Shown one piece after another: positions 30,168-40,832 of a stretch of 64,000 nt of DNA. Position 1 is the first letter of the stretch; every line of letters begins with the position of its first letter. The stretch is from Odiellus spinosus. Its lineage: Eukaryota; Arthropoda; Arachnida; Opiliones; Phalangiidae. A program made the position numbers and the translations under genes. The stretch spans positions 7,068,001-7,132,000 of the forward strand of contig OY987230.1 in assembly GCA_963920705.1 (NCBI GenBank), read 5' to 3'. The notes below the pieces were generated by a model. The model had not been told where the DNA came from. It worked only from the letters and a program-made list of their open reading frames with translations, and did no database searches.

Positions 30168-30644
30168 AGGGAGAATGAAAGGCCAAAACAACCTATTTTT
30201 AATCGATTAAGAATGCTAAAATAATGAGAAAAATGATAGTATAACTCACCAAAAATATTTGGTTATTTGATAATCAATTTCCAAAGTTCCGATGCTAAGC
30301 CTAGGCTGCCTAGCGCGGTGAACTATAGGCTAGCACGACCTGTATTTTTTTTTTTTTTTTTTTTAATATTCGCGGCTGTTCTTGTCGCCAATCACGAGCG
30401 AGTACGCGCGTTTTAAAAATACGCGTACTCAGACTAGATCAGACGGGAATATTAAAAAATTCGGCTCGTACTCGCCTAGTTCGCCGAGCTAGGCAGCCAA
30501 GGCTTAGCATCTGCAAGTTTCGGAACTTTGGAAATTGATTATAAAATAACGAAATATTTTTGGTGAGTTATATTATTGTTTTTCTCATTATTTTAGCATT
30601 CTTAATCGATTAAAAATAGGTTGTTTTGGCCTTTCATTTTCCCT
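30168..30644. mobile_element. TTAA fold-back family (short type), complete
   Basis: AGGGAGAATGAAAGGCCAAA at the left and its inverse at the right, flanked by TTAA on both sides. Arms of about 180 bp (AACTCACCAAAAATATTTGG, CCAAAGTTCCGATGCTAAGC) surround a centre with the ATACGCGTACTC palindrome. About 477 bp. TTAA duplications occur in piggyBac, Kolobok and Sola3 groups; the AGGG tips argue against typical piggyBac CCC ends. Confidence 0.85.
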
Positions 30645-30839
30645 TTAAGCACTAGGTAGTACTTCCATAAATTACGCTGATATATGTCAAATATTTAAGC
30701 TACTCTGATATTTCTCTGATTTCTTTGAAAACATTCAAATTCCCTTATATTTACATGGTATTCCAGGTTTGTATGAACACTGGAAAAATAGGCCAAAGGT
30801 TCACCAACATGGACCATAATGGGTCGTCCCGGACGGAGA

Positions 30840-31000
30840 ATGAAAAGTCTAAAAGTCTTTTTAATTTAAACACCAAAAACTTGTCTAATACTTAAATGTT
30901 TTGAAAATTCTCGAGTATGTTTATTTTGCATGGTGATTTCGAGAATAAAATCAAAAGCTGTTCCATTTTTAGCTGCAGTTTTCTTCAACTTTGACCTCTT
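30840..31000. repeat. Fragment of the fold-back repeat seen at 34660-35075
   Basis: Shares TTTAAACACCAAAAAC, GAAAATTCTCGAGTA and AAGCTGTTCCATTTTTAGCT with the longer element. Confidence 0.55.
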
Positions 31001-31286
31001 TTAGCAATTTATTCAATATTAAAGCCAAACATTTTGAATATTTAAATTACGGCAAACCGTAAATTACCATTAAAGCGTAAATTACCAGGGGTAAATTAAC
31101 GATTTCGAACTATAGTTTTATTATGCCAGTATTAATTTTAATAGTAGAATCGATTATAAATCATATTTTCTTCGCCCTGCCTTACGTAGAAGTTAAAATT
31201 CTAAAGTCCCCTTTTATATAAGCTTAAAAGATGCGTGTTGTATCGCGTTATAGGTTCGTAAAAATAACACAAAAGAGAGTACGTAC

Positions 31287-31375
31287 CAGTGCATTTTTGA
31301 AAGATTCTCGACGAGCACGGCGTATACCTCTTCCTCTGCAGGATTTGCTCGCGAAGATAAGTTGTCAGGCATCAT
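31287..31375 (-). CDS. Putative first coding exon of a minus-strand gene
   Basis: From ATG at 31375 reading leftwards the frame encodes MMPDNLSSRANPAEEEVYAV then LVENLSKMH and two further bases, and meets GTACGT, a good donor. The residue mix (acidic Glu run, helical LVENLSKM) is protein-like, unlike the AT-biased frames nearby. A TATAAAAGGG word at 31478-31487 lies about 100 bp upstream on the same strand, and no other ATG intervenes, so this looks like a TATA-driven first exon. The codon split is phase 2. I could not identify the next exon to the left, nor the family. The longer plus-strand frame over the same bases (31231-31503) is probably its shadow. Confidence 0.45.
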
Positions 31376-31477
31376 GCGCGGGAACTAGCTGTCGAAAGAT
31401 TAATTTAATTAGCTCTTTGAGAATGACTTTAGCTCACAAAAAGGCTTATCTCAACCCCCAACCCGCAATTAGAACCA

Positions 31478-31487
31478 CCCTTTTATA
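31478..31487 (-). promoter_or_regulatory. TATA box candidate
   Basis: Minus-strand TATAAAAGGG preceded by GGAG. A start site about 30 bp downstream would leave a 5' UTR of roughly 75 nt before the ATG at 31375. Confidence 0.45.
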
Positions 31488-31499
31488 CTCCAAAAATCC

Positions 31500-32520
31500 A
31501 TAAAGACAAAAGAGATTTTTTTAAAAAAGGCTTCTTAATTGACACTTTTATATCAAGAAGCTAAAAATGTCCGCATTAAAGGCTTAAAATATTACCAACA
31601 TTCCCATAAATTTGAACTTTGATAAAGTTTCTAAATGTACGCCCATTAGAACTATTTTTAAGACCGAAATACAGATTTTTAAAGGGTATGTGAATTTAAA
31701 AATAATGACCAAACATTTTAGGCAATATCTCTATACTTAAAGTAGATATGGAACCCGACTCGATACGGGCCTTGTCAAATGATCTAAGTTCTAACACCAA
31801 GCTGCACATTAGAAATGGAAAAAATTCGCGTGACGTCGGTTTTACTTTTCATTTCAAGATGCTAACATGGAATAACTAAAGAAATTACTTTCCCAATGAC
31901 GGAAAAATCAATTAATTTGGTCAAAAATGATCGAAATTCGAAAATATCAACTGAATTAGATCAAATAGAACAAATGAAATAGCCTGAATTCAACAATAGT
32001 GAAACAAAAATTTAAAAGGTCCTTTTTTTGTTGAATTTAGATTACTTCGTTTGGCCAATTTAGTCGAATTCTGTTGTAAGTTTCAAATTTGGACCAAATG
32101 CGACCAAATTGGATGCTATCCAAGCGAAAAGAAAAATTTAAAAGGCATTTGGTCCTTTTAAGTTGAATTCGGATTACTTCATTTGGTAATTTTGATCAAA
32201 TTCTGTTGTAAGTTTCAAATTTAGACCAAATGCGACCAAATTAGATGATTTTCCAAGTCCAAAACCGAACCTAAAAAATAGGCCTAGTTTTGTCGATCAA
32301 ATGCGAGATTTGAAAGTCAATCTATTTGGAGAATTTAGTGACGTTAACCATTACACGACGAGGCTTAACTTTTCTGTTTATTCGAGATCCTTCGCGGAAT
32401 TCTAACCAATAATCATTGGAAGTTATTCGAAAAGAAAAGGTCTGAACCATTTGGATTACACAATTCAATGAAAATCTGTTACCCTTTTTGTGACAGGCGC
32501 TGTTTATTTTAATTTACTAC
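31500..32520. other. No supported gene; diffuse repeat
   Basis: From about 31828 (CGTGACGTCGGTTTTACTTT) to 32245 the sequence has repeated phrases GTTGAATTCGGATTACTTC and GACCAAATGCGACCAAATT. The same opening phrase recurs at 46682. It looks like an old dispersed repeat with internal duplications. Confidence 0.4.
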
Positions 32521-33224
32521 TAGCCTAAACACGTGAAGCCAAATCCACGGTATTCAGATACAACCTTTTAATAATAATCTTAACACCTAAATAAATCCAA
32601 ACTCTAAAAAAAAAAAAAGAAAAAAGGCAAGAATTTTGAGAAAAAAAAAGTAAGTTTCTTTTTATAGCGAAACGAGATAAAAAGAGAACCGAAATTGAAT
32701 TCCAAATTCGCTTGGGATTTTTCCTTGAGGGGCAACACGACCTTACAGAGAAAGAACCAAATCGAATGTTTGTTGAAAAACCTGCCTTAGGGTTAAGAAG
32801 GAAATTCGAGAAGGTTAACATCCTGCTTGAACTCATTTAATCAATACAAAATTGTACGTAGCGCGAGTTACTAACTAAAAGGGAGAATGCAGCCCAACAG
32901 CGAGTGATTCCTTATCGTTTAAAGGAAGAATGTAACATAACTGTTAGAATTTGCGAAATAAATTCGAAACGAGCTAAGAAGTTACAACATTTAACGCGTA
33001 GTTAACAAACGATAATGAGATACAGCTTGAAGGTCACGATCCTAAGAGAAAACGAGAGACCAGCGGCCACGTAGACCACATTTTCAGTTAATACAGTTCG
33101 ACTTACTAATGCCATCTAGGAATTCACTGTTAATTTTACCATCATAAGTGTATGTTACAGTTAAAGTTATCAACTCTTAAATAATTTTGGATAATGTTGT
33201 AAAAATTGATATCGGTCTATAATT
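32521..33224. other. No gene recognised
   Basis: The minus-strand frame 32525-32836 lacks recognisable features. Fragments resembling TTAA fold-back ends (AAAGGGAGAATGCAGCCCAA at 32877) are present. Confidence 0.3.
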
Positions 33225-33288
33225 TGATAATAATGTCTGACTATAGTCAGACTATAGGCTCGCGATAGGCAGCCTAAAGCCTGATTAT

Positions 33289-33620
33289 AGTTTGACTACG
33301 GTTTGACTACGGTTTGTCTACGGTTTGACTACGGTTTGACTACGGTTTGACTACGGTTTGACTACGGTTTGACTACGGTTTGACTACGGTTTGACTACGG
33401 TTTGTCTACGGTTTGTCTACGGTTTGTCTACGGTTTGTCTACGGTTTGTCTACGGTTTGTCTACGGTTTGTCTACGGTTTAACTACGGTTTGACTACAGT
33501 TTGACTACGGTTTGACTACGGTTTGACTACGGTTTGACTACGGTTTGACTACGGTTTGACTACGGTTTGACTACAGTTTGACTACAGTTTGACTACAGTT
33601 TGACTACAGTTTGACTACAT
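33289..33620. repeat. 11-bp minisatellite (TTTGACTACGG), about 30 units
   Basis: Units fall in homogeneous blocks: TTTGACTACGG, then TTTGTCTACGG, then TTTGACTACGG again, then TTTGACTACAG at the right edge. That block order indicates stepwise local expansion. Confidence 0.95.
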
Positions 33621-33691
33621 TTTCAATATGTGAGCTCCCCATAACCTTCAAAATTATCCATGTTGGGTCTTTTTACCTTGTAATACCCTTT

Positions 33692-33821
33692 TCAGACGAG
33701 GCGTAACTAGCCGGTTTAATCAGATTTAACCGTGGTTTATTCACGATTAACCGAGGTTTATTGAACTGAGAAGCCTATTTAAACCACGGCTAATTACGCC
33801 TCGTCTGAAGAGGGTATAACC
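33692..33821. mobile_element. Fold-back MITE, about 130 bp, AGACGAGGCGTAA ends
   Basis: CTTTTCAGACGAGGCGTAAC is mirrored by ATTACGCCTCGTCTGAAGAG; inner repeats of TTTAACCGTGGTTTA type. Relatives at 29463-29590 and 40213-40325. Confidence 0.8.
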
Positions 33822-33829
33822 AGTAGCTG

Positions 33830-34655
33830 TAAAAAATCAGAGGTTACTGTAATTGGTCAAGGTCAATTCACCAAAAAGTAACCAACTCAAAACTCAAAAA
33901 CTACTGAACGAACCTTCACGCACCGAGTTGTCGTTCTAAGAATGTCATTGACACAATTGATCGAATTGTCGTTTAAGAATTTCCATATGACCCAAAGGTC
34001 GTGTAACAGGTGATCATTCTGCGTATTGTCATTAACACAAATGTCGTGATCCCCATTTAAAAAAAAATACACCTCCATCCGAGACAAAAATAGACTTTTA
34101 TTACAGTTTGTATATTTGACTTAAGTTTTGTTTTGGCACCTTAAAACTCTCCATAAACATACAAGCGATACAAATTCGGTTATACAGTACATTTTATACT
34201 ATATTAAACATTTTACCCTAAAATATATATTCTAAACAATGCCGAAGCTGACAATGATTAACTAGGTATATGTATAATTTTATTCCAACAATATAGATCA
34301 ATACGAATATATTTTAATACATTTGAATAATAAACTACGTCAAAATCGACGATATGTTATTGTATACGTTTTATACACGAAAAAGCGTTTTGCATACAAG
34401 GGAAATTTCCCGGCGAAAATTTAATTTAAAAGCCAAAGTGTTCTTATACGAATAAAACTCATAAGATTTTTTTTTCTTTTTTTTTTTTTAATCGATTTTG
34501 GAAAAAAATTTAAAATAAAATATTTTTCAGAGAATAAAAACTATCCTAAATGATCTGATGACTCGTGAGACAAGCCACTATTATAATCTACATAAATTAA
34601 ACTAGATTTCATAAGAAAGATCATTAAAGCTAAATAAAAGTGATGATGTCACGAA
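33830..34655. other. No gene recognised
   Basis: AT-rich sequence, including a T-rich tract at 34470-34490. Confidence 0.3.
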
Positions 34656-34659
34656 TTTA

Positions 34660-35075
34660 TTTTCGGAATCACCGGATGTGAAAAAACGTATTCGAGAATT
34701 TTCAAAACAATTTTTAGACCCGTTTTTGGTGTTTAAATTATTTTCTAAAGTTTGGTAAAGTTGGAATGAAAGTAAATATAAATTGGGACAATCATATTAT
34801 TTCAGCTTTCAACAGCGCTTGTAATGTCCTAACATTTAGAGAATAGGCCGGCGTTTGATCACCAAGGTCTTACAAGCGCTGTTGAATTAAGGCTGAAATA
34901 ATATGATTGGTCCAAATTCATATCTACATTTATAGAAATTTTAACAAACTTTGTAAATCAATTTAAAAACCAAAAAAACGTGTCTAAACAATGTGAAAAA
35001 ATTCTCAAATACGTTTTTTGGCATTATGATTACGAAAATAAATTCAAACGCTGTTCCATTTTTAGCTCCAAGTTT
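34660..35075. mobile_element. Large fold-back element with an inner perfect-arm hairpin
   Basis: Outer arms: AAACGTATTCGAGAATTTTC and TTTTTGGTGTTTAAATTATT are mirrored by AATTTAAAAACCAAAAAAAC and ATTCTCAAATACGTTTTTTG. Inner arms: AATCATATTATTTCAGC and CAACAGCGCTTGTAA are mirrored by TTACAAGCGCTGTTG and GCTGAAATAATATGATTGG. Confidence 0.7.
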
Positions 35076-35900
35076 CCCTTTAAGCGGTTTTTCAAACTTA
35101 TATATTCTTTAACAAGATGGTCCGTTCATCACATTAGTTACACAACCACAACGACTTGTTTTCAGAGTAGATAGTGTTGGCCGTCTTGACCTAATCGCAA
35201 TAGTTACCAAGAAGTAGTTTTGCGTAACTAAAAACCATAAAATTCGCGTATTATCAAATGGAGCTGAGTTTGACGAAGCATTTAAAAGCGCCTGGAAGGA
35301 TATACATGTTAATGTATTTTTTATAGAAGTGTTATCTCCCTCTCGCATGAACCGCTAAACACAGCCTGAGGCTACATTGAAAGTTTTTGTTTTTTATTGC
35401 AATATAAATTTTATCAAAGTGAATAGTTCACCTATAATAAAAAATTTCCAATGTTATGGAGTAAAGATTAAACCGTCTTTAAAATTACTAAAGCTTAAAG
35501 TGAGGCTGTCACGGTTGAGTAGCATTTTCGGGAAGTTCGTTAAAAAACGATTCAAAATATATATGCATATGTCATAGGAAAAACTACCGCGACATTAAAA
35601 ATACTTATTTTATAATCGTCATTTACGAAATTTTTAAAATAAAAAAATTCCCGCAATACTACATCATAAACTATTCATCATAGTCAAGGTGTGACGTCAA
35701 AGTTTCTTAGTTCTTATAGGCAATCCTTCATAGGCCTGTTCAATTAATGACGCATTGTTTCCGTTTTTCGACGATAAAAGTCGCTTACTTTCGCTCTGAC
35801 TTGGTTCGGAGTTATCCATCATCGATAAGCGGAAACATAGAAGTTAATTGAGCAGCTTACTATATAGACACTAAAGTCACATCTCGCCTGTTGCTGCTAG
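35076..35900. other. No gene recognised
   Basis: Includes AAAGTGAGGCTGTCACGG at 35498, a phrase also at 17540, 50823 and inverted near 44764. The short open frames lack support. Confidence 0.3.
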
Positions 35901-35904
35901 GCTT

Positions 35905-36358
35905 TTTTCAGATATTTTAATCTCGGATAAATTGTTTGTTAATATAAAACCAACCAAATTTTATAAACAGACGCGTATCAAATGGATACCAATTATAAGG
36001 ATCCATTATATTTTAACGGGTAATCCGAAGATAAAAATACGACGTTTCTCGAAATCCGTGTAGAATGAAAAATAATAATTACATTTTTATCTAAATCGAA
36101 AGGACTAAATGACTACATTCTAGCTTCGAGATCTCAATTTGGGTTAAAATCCGCGAAGAAGCTCGAGTTTCAAATTGTTCTTATCGGCGAATGAATAACT
36201 CGAATATCAATTTCCTATAACAATGAGTACGAGTAACTTAACATTCGGATACGTTAACTCGAATTAGAAATGGATATTTTTTCGGGAACGGATAATATCC
36301 GATTGACATTCACAATGGTCTTATTCAAATAACAAAAGTTATACGAATTCCGAACTCT
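35905..36358. mobile_element. AGCTCGGAAT-family element, nearly complete
   Basis: TTTTTTCAGATATTTTAATC, ACAGACGCGTATCAAATGGA, TCTCGAAATCCGTGTAGAAT, TTATCGGCGAATGAATAACT and the end TATACGAATTCCGAACTCTA. Confidence 0.7.
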
Positions 36359-36907
36359 ATTAGGCATTAAAATATATATACATCCGTGGTAGCATTGTCA
36401 ATTACGTTTAATCCCTAAGTATGGGTCTAGCTATTTATGTTTTAGAGTTATGGGGAGTTTGGATTGTGACCCTTTGACCTCAATTACAAACAAATCTGCC
36501 AGATTTTCGCCATTTGATATACGTGAAAAGCTCGGTATTATAAACTTCGCATTATTATTAATTTTGTACCGTGAAATTTGATCAAATTATACAAATGTCG
36601 ATAATACAAACAACGTACAACTAATGTATAAATTACAAATAGCTTTAATTGTACAATTAAGCTTCACGACGTTGAAAAACCGCGGAAAAAACACGTACGT
36701 GTAGGTCAAGCTATGAATATTAGCATCACGTTCGCCGTACGATTTCTTAATACACGAATATGTATAATACAAATCTCGTAAAGGGATATATATATTCTGA
36801 AAACAAGTTTGAAAACAATCTATTTGAACTGTTAAAATACGCGTTAAATCATTATCAAAAGTAACGAAACGTTTTCACTGGACCTTGGAAGATAGCATCA
36901 AAATATA

Positions 36908-37737
36908 CAGGGTGTTTCGAAAATGGTGATAAGACCAAGCTACAGTGGGTTCTATGGGTCATTTTAAGACGAAAATGTTCTATGACGTTCTGTCGAATGG
37001 GGCGCCGTTTAAAGGGAGAATGAAAGGCCGAAACAACCTATTTTTAATCGATTAAGAATGTTAAAATAACGAGAAAAACAATAATATAACTCACCAAAAA
37101 TATTTCGTTATTTTGTAATCAATTTCCAAAGTTCCGATGCTAAGCCTAGGCTGCCTAACTCGGTGAACTAGGCTAGCACGACCGGTATTTTTTTTTTATT
37201 ATTCGCGGCTGTTCTTGTCGCCAATCACGAGCGAGTACGCGTATTTTAAAAATACGCGTACTCGCTCATGATTGGCGACTAGATCAGACGGGAATATTAA
37301 AAAAAATACGGCTGGTGCTCGCCTAGTTCGCCGAGCTAGGCAGCCAAGGCTTAGCATCTGCAAGTTTCGGAACTTTGGAAATTGCTTATAAAATAACGAA
37401 ATATTTTTGGTGAGTTATATTATTGTTTTTCTCATTATTTTAGCATTCTTAATCGATTAAAAATAGGTTGTTTTGACCTTTCATTCTCCCTTTAACGTAC
37501 ATGCGCAATGAACATTTTATAAACCGCGCGCACTTTTAAAATACCAGCTAAATAATTAAACGTATTTTTATCATTGAGTATACGTTTATTAATGTACGTT
37601 GATTGACGCGCATGATTCATTTCGTAACTCTTAAACGGTGCCCCACGTACGACAAAACGTCACAGAACATTTTCGTCTTAAAATGAACCATAGAACCCAC
37701 TGAAGCTCGGTCCTACCACCATTTTCGAAACACCCTG
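36908..37737. mobile_element. CAGGGTGTTTCGAAAA element with TA flanks, split by a TTAA element
   Basis: The left arm CAGGGTGTTTCGAAAATGGT and about 100 bp more (GTGGGTTCTATGG, AGACGAAAATGTTCT) are mirrored at 37630-37737. TA lies directly outside each tip, as for Tc1/mariner-type insertions. No transposase is visible, so it is non-autonomous. A complete TTAA fold-back has inserted in its left half. Confidence 0.8.
37013..37491. mobile_element. TTAA fold-back family (short type), nested, complete
   Basis: AGGGAGAATGAAAGGCCGAA to CATTCTCCCT, flanked by TTAA at 37009-37012 and 37492-37495. The centre holds a perfect palindrome built on GTATTTTAAAAATAC with GAGCGAGTACGC arms. Confidence 0.9.
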
Positions 37738-37983
37738 TATATATTTCTGATGACTATCGGATACTATAGTTTAACTTTAAACGCTGTGTTAAAGCGAATT
37801 AAACTTCATTGGGAAAGTAGTCAATTTAAATTTAACCAATCTGAAATTTCTTAGAGCCTATCGGATTATTTTTTCGCCTATTTTATTAACAGTCCAAATC
37901 GATTAGAAATAACTTGCCTAAATACGTATATAAATTCAATCAATACTTGAACCTCCTCGAAAAAGAGCCAGACAAAAGTTTCG

Positions 37984-38852
37984 TTAAAGGAAAAATGAAA
38001 CCGAAAGAGTCATTTCATATCGATTCCTTTTATCACTATAGGAAAAACATTTCAAACAAATATAAAGGAAGTAGGCTTAACGCGTATCCATGGAGGGTTT
38101 GAATTCACTACAACCCTCGATATTGAAACGATTTAAAATAGGCTTAGGAGGTGCGAAGGTATGTGACATATTTCAAATTCCTTGACCATCAAGGACCAAT
38201 TTATCTGACCATATTCCTTTTTTCCCTGGCATTATCTGGCCCGAGCCATCGTTACAGGGACATCATTAAGTTTCGTGATAAAATTTCATGATTTTTACCT
38301 GGAATTTTGGGCGCAATTCTTAAATTTTGATTTTTAATTTACCTTTAGGGCCTATTTTCAAATTCCCTGACTTTTCCAGGTTTTTCTTGACCCATGGTAA
38401 CCCTATATTGGTTAGCGGGCAATGAGTCACAAACAAACTTAGTAGAGATCGGGGTTTGGACAAGAAATTTCTAATTATTTTATCTTTATTCATAACTTAA
38501 AATTTTTCGAGGAAAGTCTATGATAAATCCAATGTAATCGCGAATAATTTTCCGATTATTTTTTTATGATTAACTGATTAACTGATAGTCGTGGATTATT
38601 TTGTCCAAACCCCGATCTCTAAAACTTAGTCCCTCCCTAACTACCTAATATTTTTGAGAGGGAAACTCAGATTGGGCTAAATTTAAACTCTCCATGGGTT
38701 CTCGTGCTAAGCCTACTTTCCAAGAAAGTAAGTTAAAAATTGAATTTTACTTTAATATTAATTCGTAAACTTTTTTACTATTTAATTAGGCTTAATTTAA
38801 AGATTAAGAACTCGATATTAAATCAGTCGTTGACCGTTTCATTATCCCCCCA
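37984..38852. mobile_element. Old TTAA fold-back (long type) carrying two younger repeats
   Basis: Degraded left half (TTAAAGGAAAAATGAAACCG, GGCTTAACGCGTATCCATGG) and right half (CTCCATGGGTTCTCGTGCTA, GTTTCATTATCCCCCC ATTAA) are separated by a TTCCCTGACTTTTCC repeat (38160-38405) and a hAT MITE (38443-38621). Confidence 0.5.
38443..38621. mobile_element. hAT-type MITE, complete, with perfect 8-bp duplication
   Basis: TAGAGATCGGGG to CCCCGATCTCTA; AAACTTAG on both sides. Confidence 0.9.
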
Positions 38853-38943
38853 TTAACGGCTTCACGTTTAATGGAAATAGTAAAATATTGTTCTTGGTTC
38901 AATTTCTCAATCTCTCTTATCTCGCGTTAATAAAACACGCGAA

Positions 38944-39500
38944 TCAAATCCATCTTTTGACCTCCTGGGAAGCGCTGGATTCTAGCTGATTTTGATTGGT
39001 GGGAGGTTGATGCGCCACTACCATATTAATATCCTCGGCGCTGCGCACTTTGCGCGAGTTATTCTGAAAATTCCAATTAGCCATGGCTTCCCGGTGTTTT
39101 TGACTGTAAACGAACATGGAATTGATACGAGGTCTCGCGTGCATCAAGAGAGGCAAAGCTATGTCGCTCAAATGAACGGCTCTGTCCGGGGCCATCGCGC
39201 TCGAACTAAAACAGGCCGGCATATCCGTGACGTTTAAACGATATCGGTCCTTATAATTACCCGGGGTTCCGGGCCCCACCGTCGTGGAAGCCGCCGGTTC
39301 TTGATATTCGGGATGATACGGTTCCAACATTCGAATCTTGCCCCATTTCTTGAAAAATAAGCAAATGACGAAAATCCAAGCGCAAAGGACGACGAGAATG
39401 ATGAAGATCTCTTCTTCGGTGACCAATAGATTCGGGGATGGATTGTGTTTGACGACGTTGATCGTTTTGTTAAGTTCGGTAGCCACGGTTCCATTATTCG
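38944..39500 (-). CDS. Last exon of a single-pass membrane protein gene
   Basis: The frame is open from an in-frame TAA at about 39519-39521 down to the TGA at 38944-38946. No ATG precedes the coding part in frame, and a TATATGTAG acceptor sits at 39501-39503, so this is read as a 3'-terminal exon starting at 39500 in phase. It encodes about 185 residues. First comes a short outer part with two Asn-glycosylation sequons (NGT, NKT), then a membrane segment (EIFIILVVLCAWIFVICLFF), a basic stop-transfer KKWGK and IRMLEPYHPEYQEP. The cytoplasmic tail follows, with LLMHARPRINSMFVYSQ and RKVRSAEDI; it is rich in Ser, Asn and Gln and ends EVKRWI. Topology is probably type I with ligand-binding domains encoded upstream. 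I do not recognise the family with certainty. Upstream exons were not found to the right. Confidence 0.75.
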
Positions 39501-39503
39501 CTA
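39501..39503 (-). promoter_or_regulatory. Predicted 3' splice site of the membrane-protein exon
   Basis: Minus-strand TTTATATGTAG followed by CGAATAATGG. The pyrimidine tract is weak, so the exact position is uncertain. An upstream GCTAAAAC could be the branch point. Confidence 0.45.
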
Positions 39504-39686
39504 CATATAAACCGTTTTAGCGAAATGATGCGGGGATAATTTGGTTTAAAGGCTTAGTTTTTGGGAAATAAAGGTATGATGGAACGCTAAACACTTCGAA
39601 AATTGAAATGTAAATGCATTTTTTTGGAGCTAACTTTTTCAGGTTTTAACAGGGATGGAAGTTACGAACAAGACCGAATTTCTCAA

Positions 39687-40107
39687 AGAGGTCGCGGTTT
39701 GGACAAGATAATCATGCACTAATATTTGCATAATCAGTTAATTATTAATTATAATCGAGACAAATATTTCGATTAAACTCTTAATAATTACGATAGCTAA
39801 CGCGATAAAGTTATCCACACAGGGGAGAAATTCGCAATGTATTTTCTACGAGCGCCTGTAGAAATGTTCTACCTACCGCACATCGGTGTTCAGAGAAAAG
39901 CTACCCTTACAGGAACAGACTAACAGTATATGTCGTACTATCAGATATAATTTAAAAATACAAAGTATTGCAAACCTAAGGTCCAGCCAAGATAATCCAT
40001 AAATATTTGGATAATCAGTTAATTATTAATAATAATCAGTTAAATATTGGATTTATCATAGACTTCCCGCGGATAGTTTCAAATTATGAATAAAGATAAA
40101 ATAATCT
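39687..40107. mobile_element. hAT-type MITE containing the SINE-like repeat (copy c)
   Basis: Left end AGAGGTCGCGGTTTGGACAA; right part GGATTTATCATAGACTTCCC and AAAGATAAAATAATC, then truncated. Between them (39760-39985) lies the ACGAGCGCCTGTAGAAATGT repeat, here clearly inside the MITE because MITE sequence (AAGATAATCCATAAATATTTG) resumes after it. Confidence 0.6.
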
Positions 40108-40212
40108 CAATAGGCATTCGCTCTTTAAACGCGTTGGGATAATTTTCTCTCTATATATAGTAAATTGTAAACCTCCCTCAACAAGGAGAGATAATTTTGA
40201 GGAAGCCTAGGT

Positions 40213-40325
40213 AATACCCTCTTCTGACGAGGAATAATTAACCGAAATTTACATAGCCTTCTCAGTTCAATAAACCTCGGTTAAATCTAGTTAAACCGGC
40301 TAGTTACGCCTCGTCTGAAAAGGAG
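40213..40325. mobile_element. Fold-back MITE, AGACGAGGCGTAA family
   Basis: TACCCTCTTCTGACGAGG at the left; TAGTTACGCCTCGTCTGAAA at the right; inner TTCAATAAACCTCGGTTAAA. Confidence 0.75.
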
Positions 40326-40832
40326 GTACTAATGCCTTCGAACGAATAGGAAATAGCATCAGGTTTACCGTAAACAAACATTAGAAAGAGAAAAATTTGA
40401 TATCGCCGTTGCCTAAGCAACGGTATCGTTATCCACCAATGAAAAACATGGTCGTACACCAGGTTTTGAAGAAATTTCGGACCGAAAGTTTCGGCTGACA
40501 TACCTTTCCTTGTTCTCTTAACTTACAAAGGTAGAGATCGCGTTCTCTTACTCCATTAATATTTGGAAAACCAATTCAGTATTCATTTCGCTTTTTTAAA
40601 AATCAAATGCCTTCACGGTGAAGTCTATGGCTCCTTCGTAGCTTCCCCATATCCATCCCTGATTTTAATTCAATAAAATTATTTTCCTTTGTCAATTGGG
40701 GACATTTTCGATGAATGCCGCTTTCGCCGGGATCTGGGAACAACTTGAATTAACATTATATCTATCTTTCTCATGTTCATAAATTATTTTAAGCAAGACC
40801 AGTAACCGAGGAATATATTTATATTAGCGGCG
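40326..40832. other. No gene recognised
   Basis: A small inverted repeat GCCGTTGCCTAAGCAACGG lies at 40404-40422. The minus-strand frame 40304-40501 overlaps the MITE end and is not supported. Confidence 0.35.

Noticed and set aside
38992..39520. Plus-strand and alternative minus-strand frames overlapping the membrane-protein exon.
   Set aside because: They are shadows of the 38944-39500 frame and lack its membrane segment and glycosylation sites. The minus-strand ATG frame from 39494 is out of phase with the long exon and basic without motifs.
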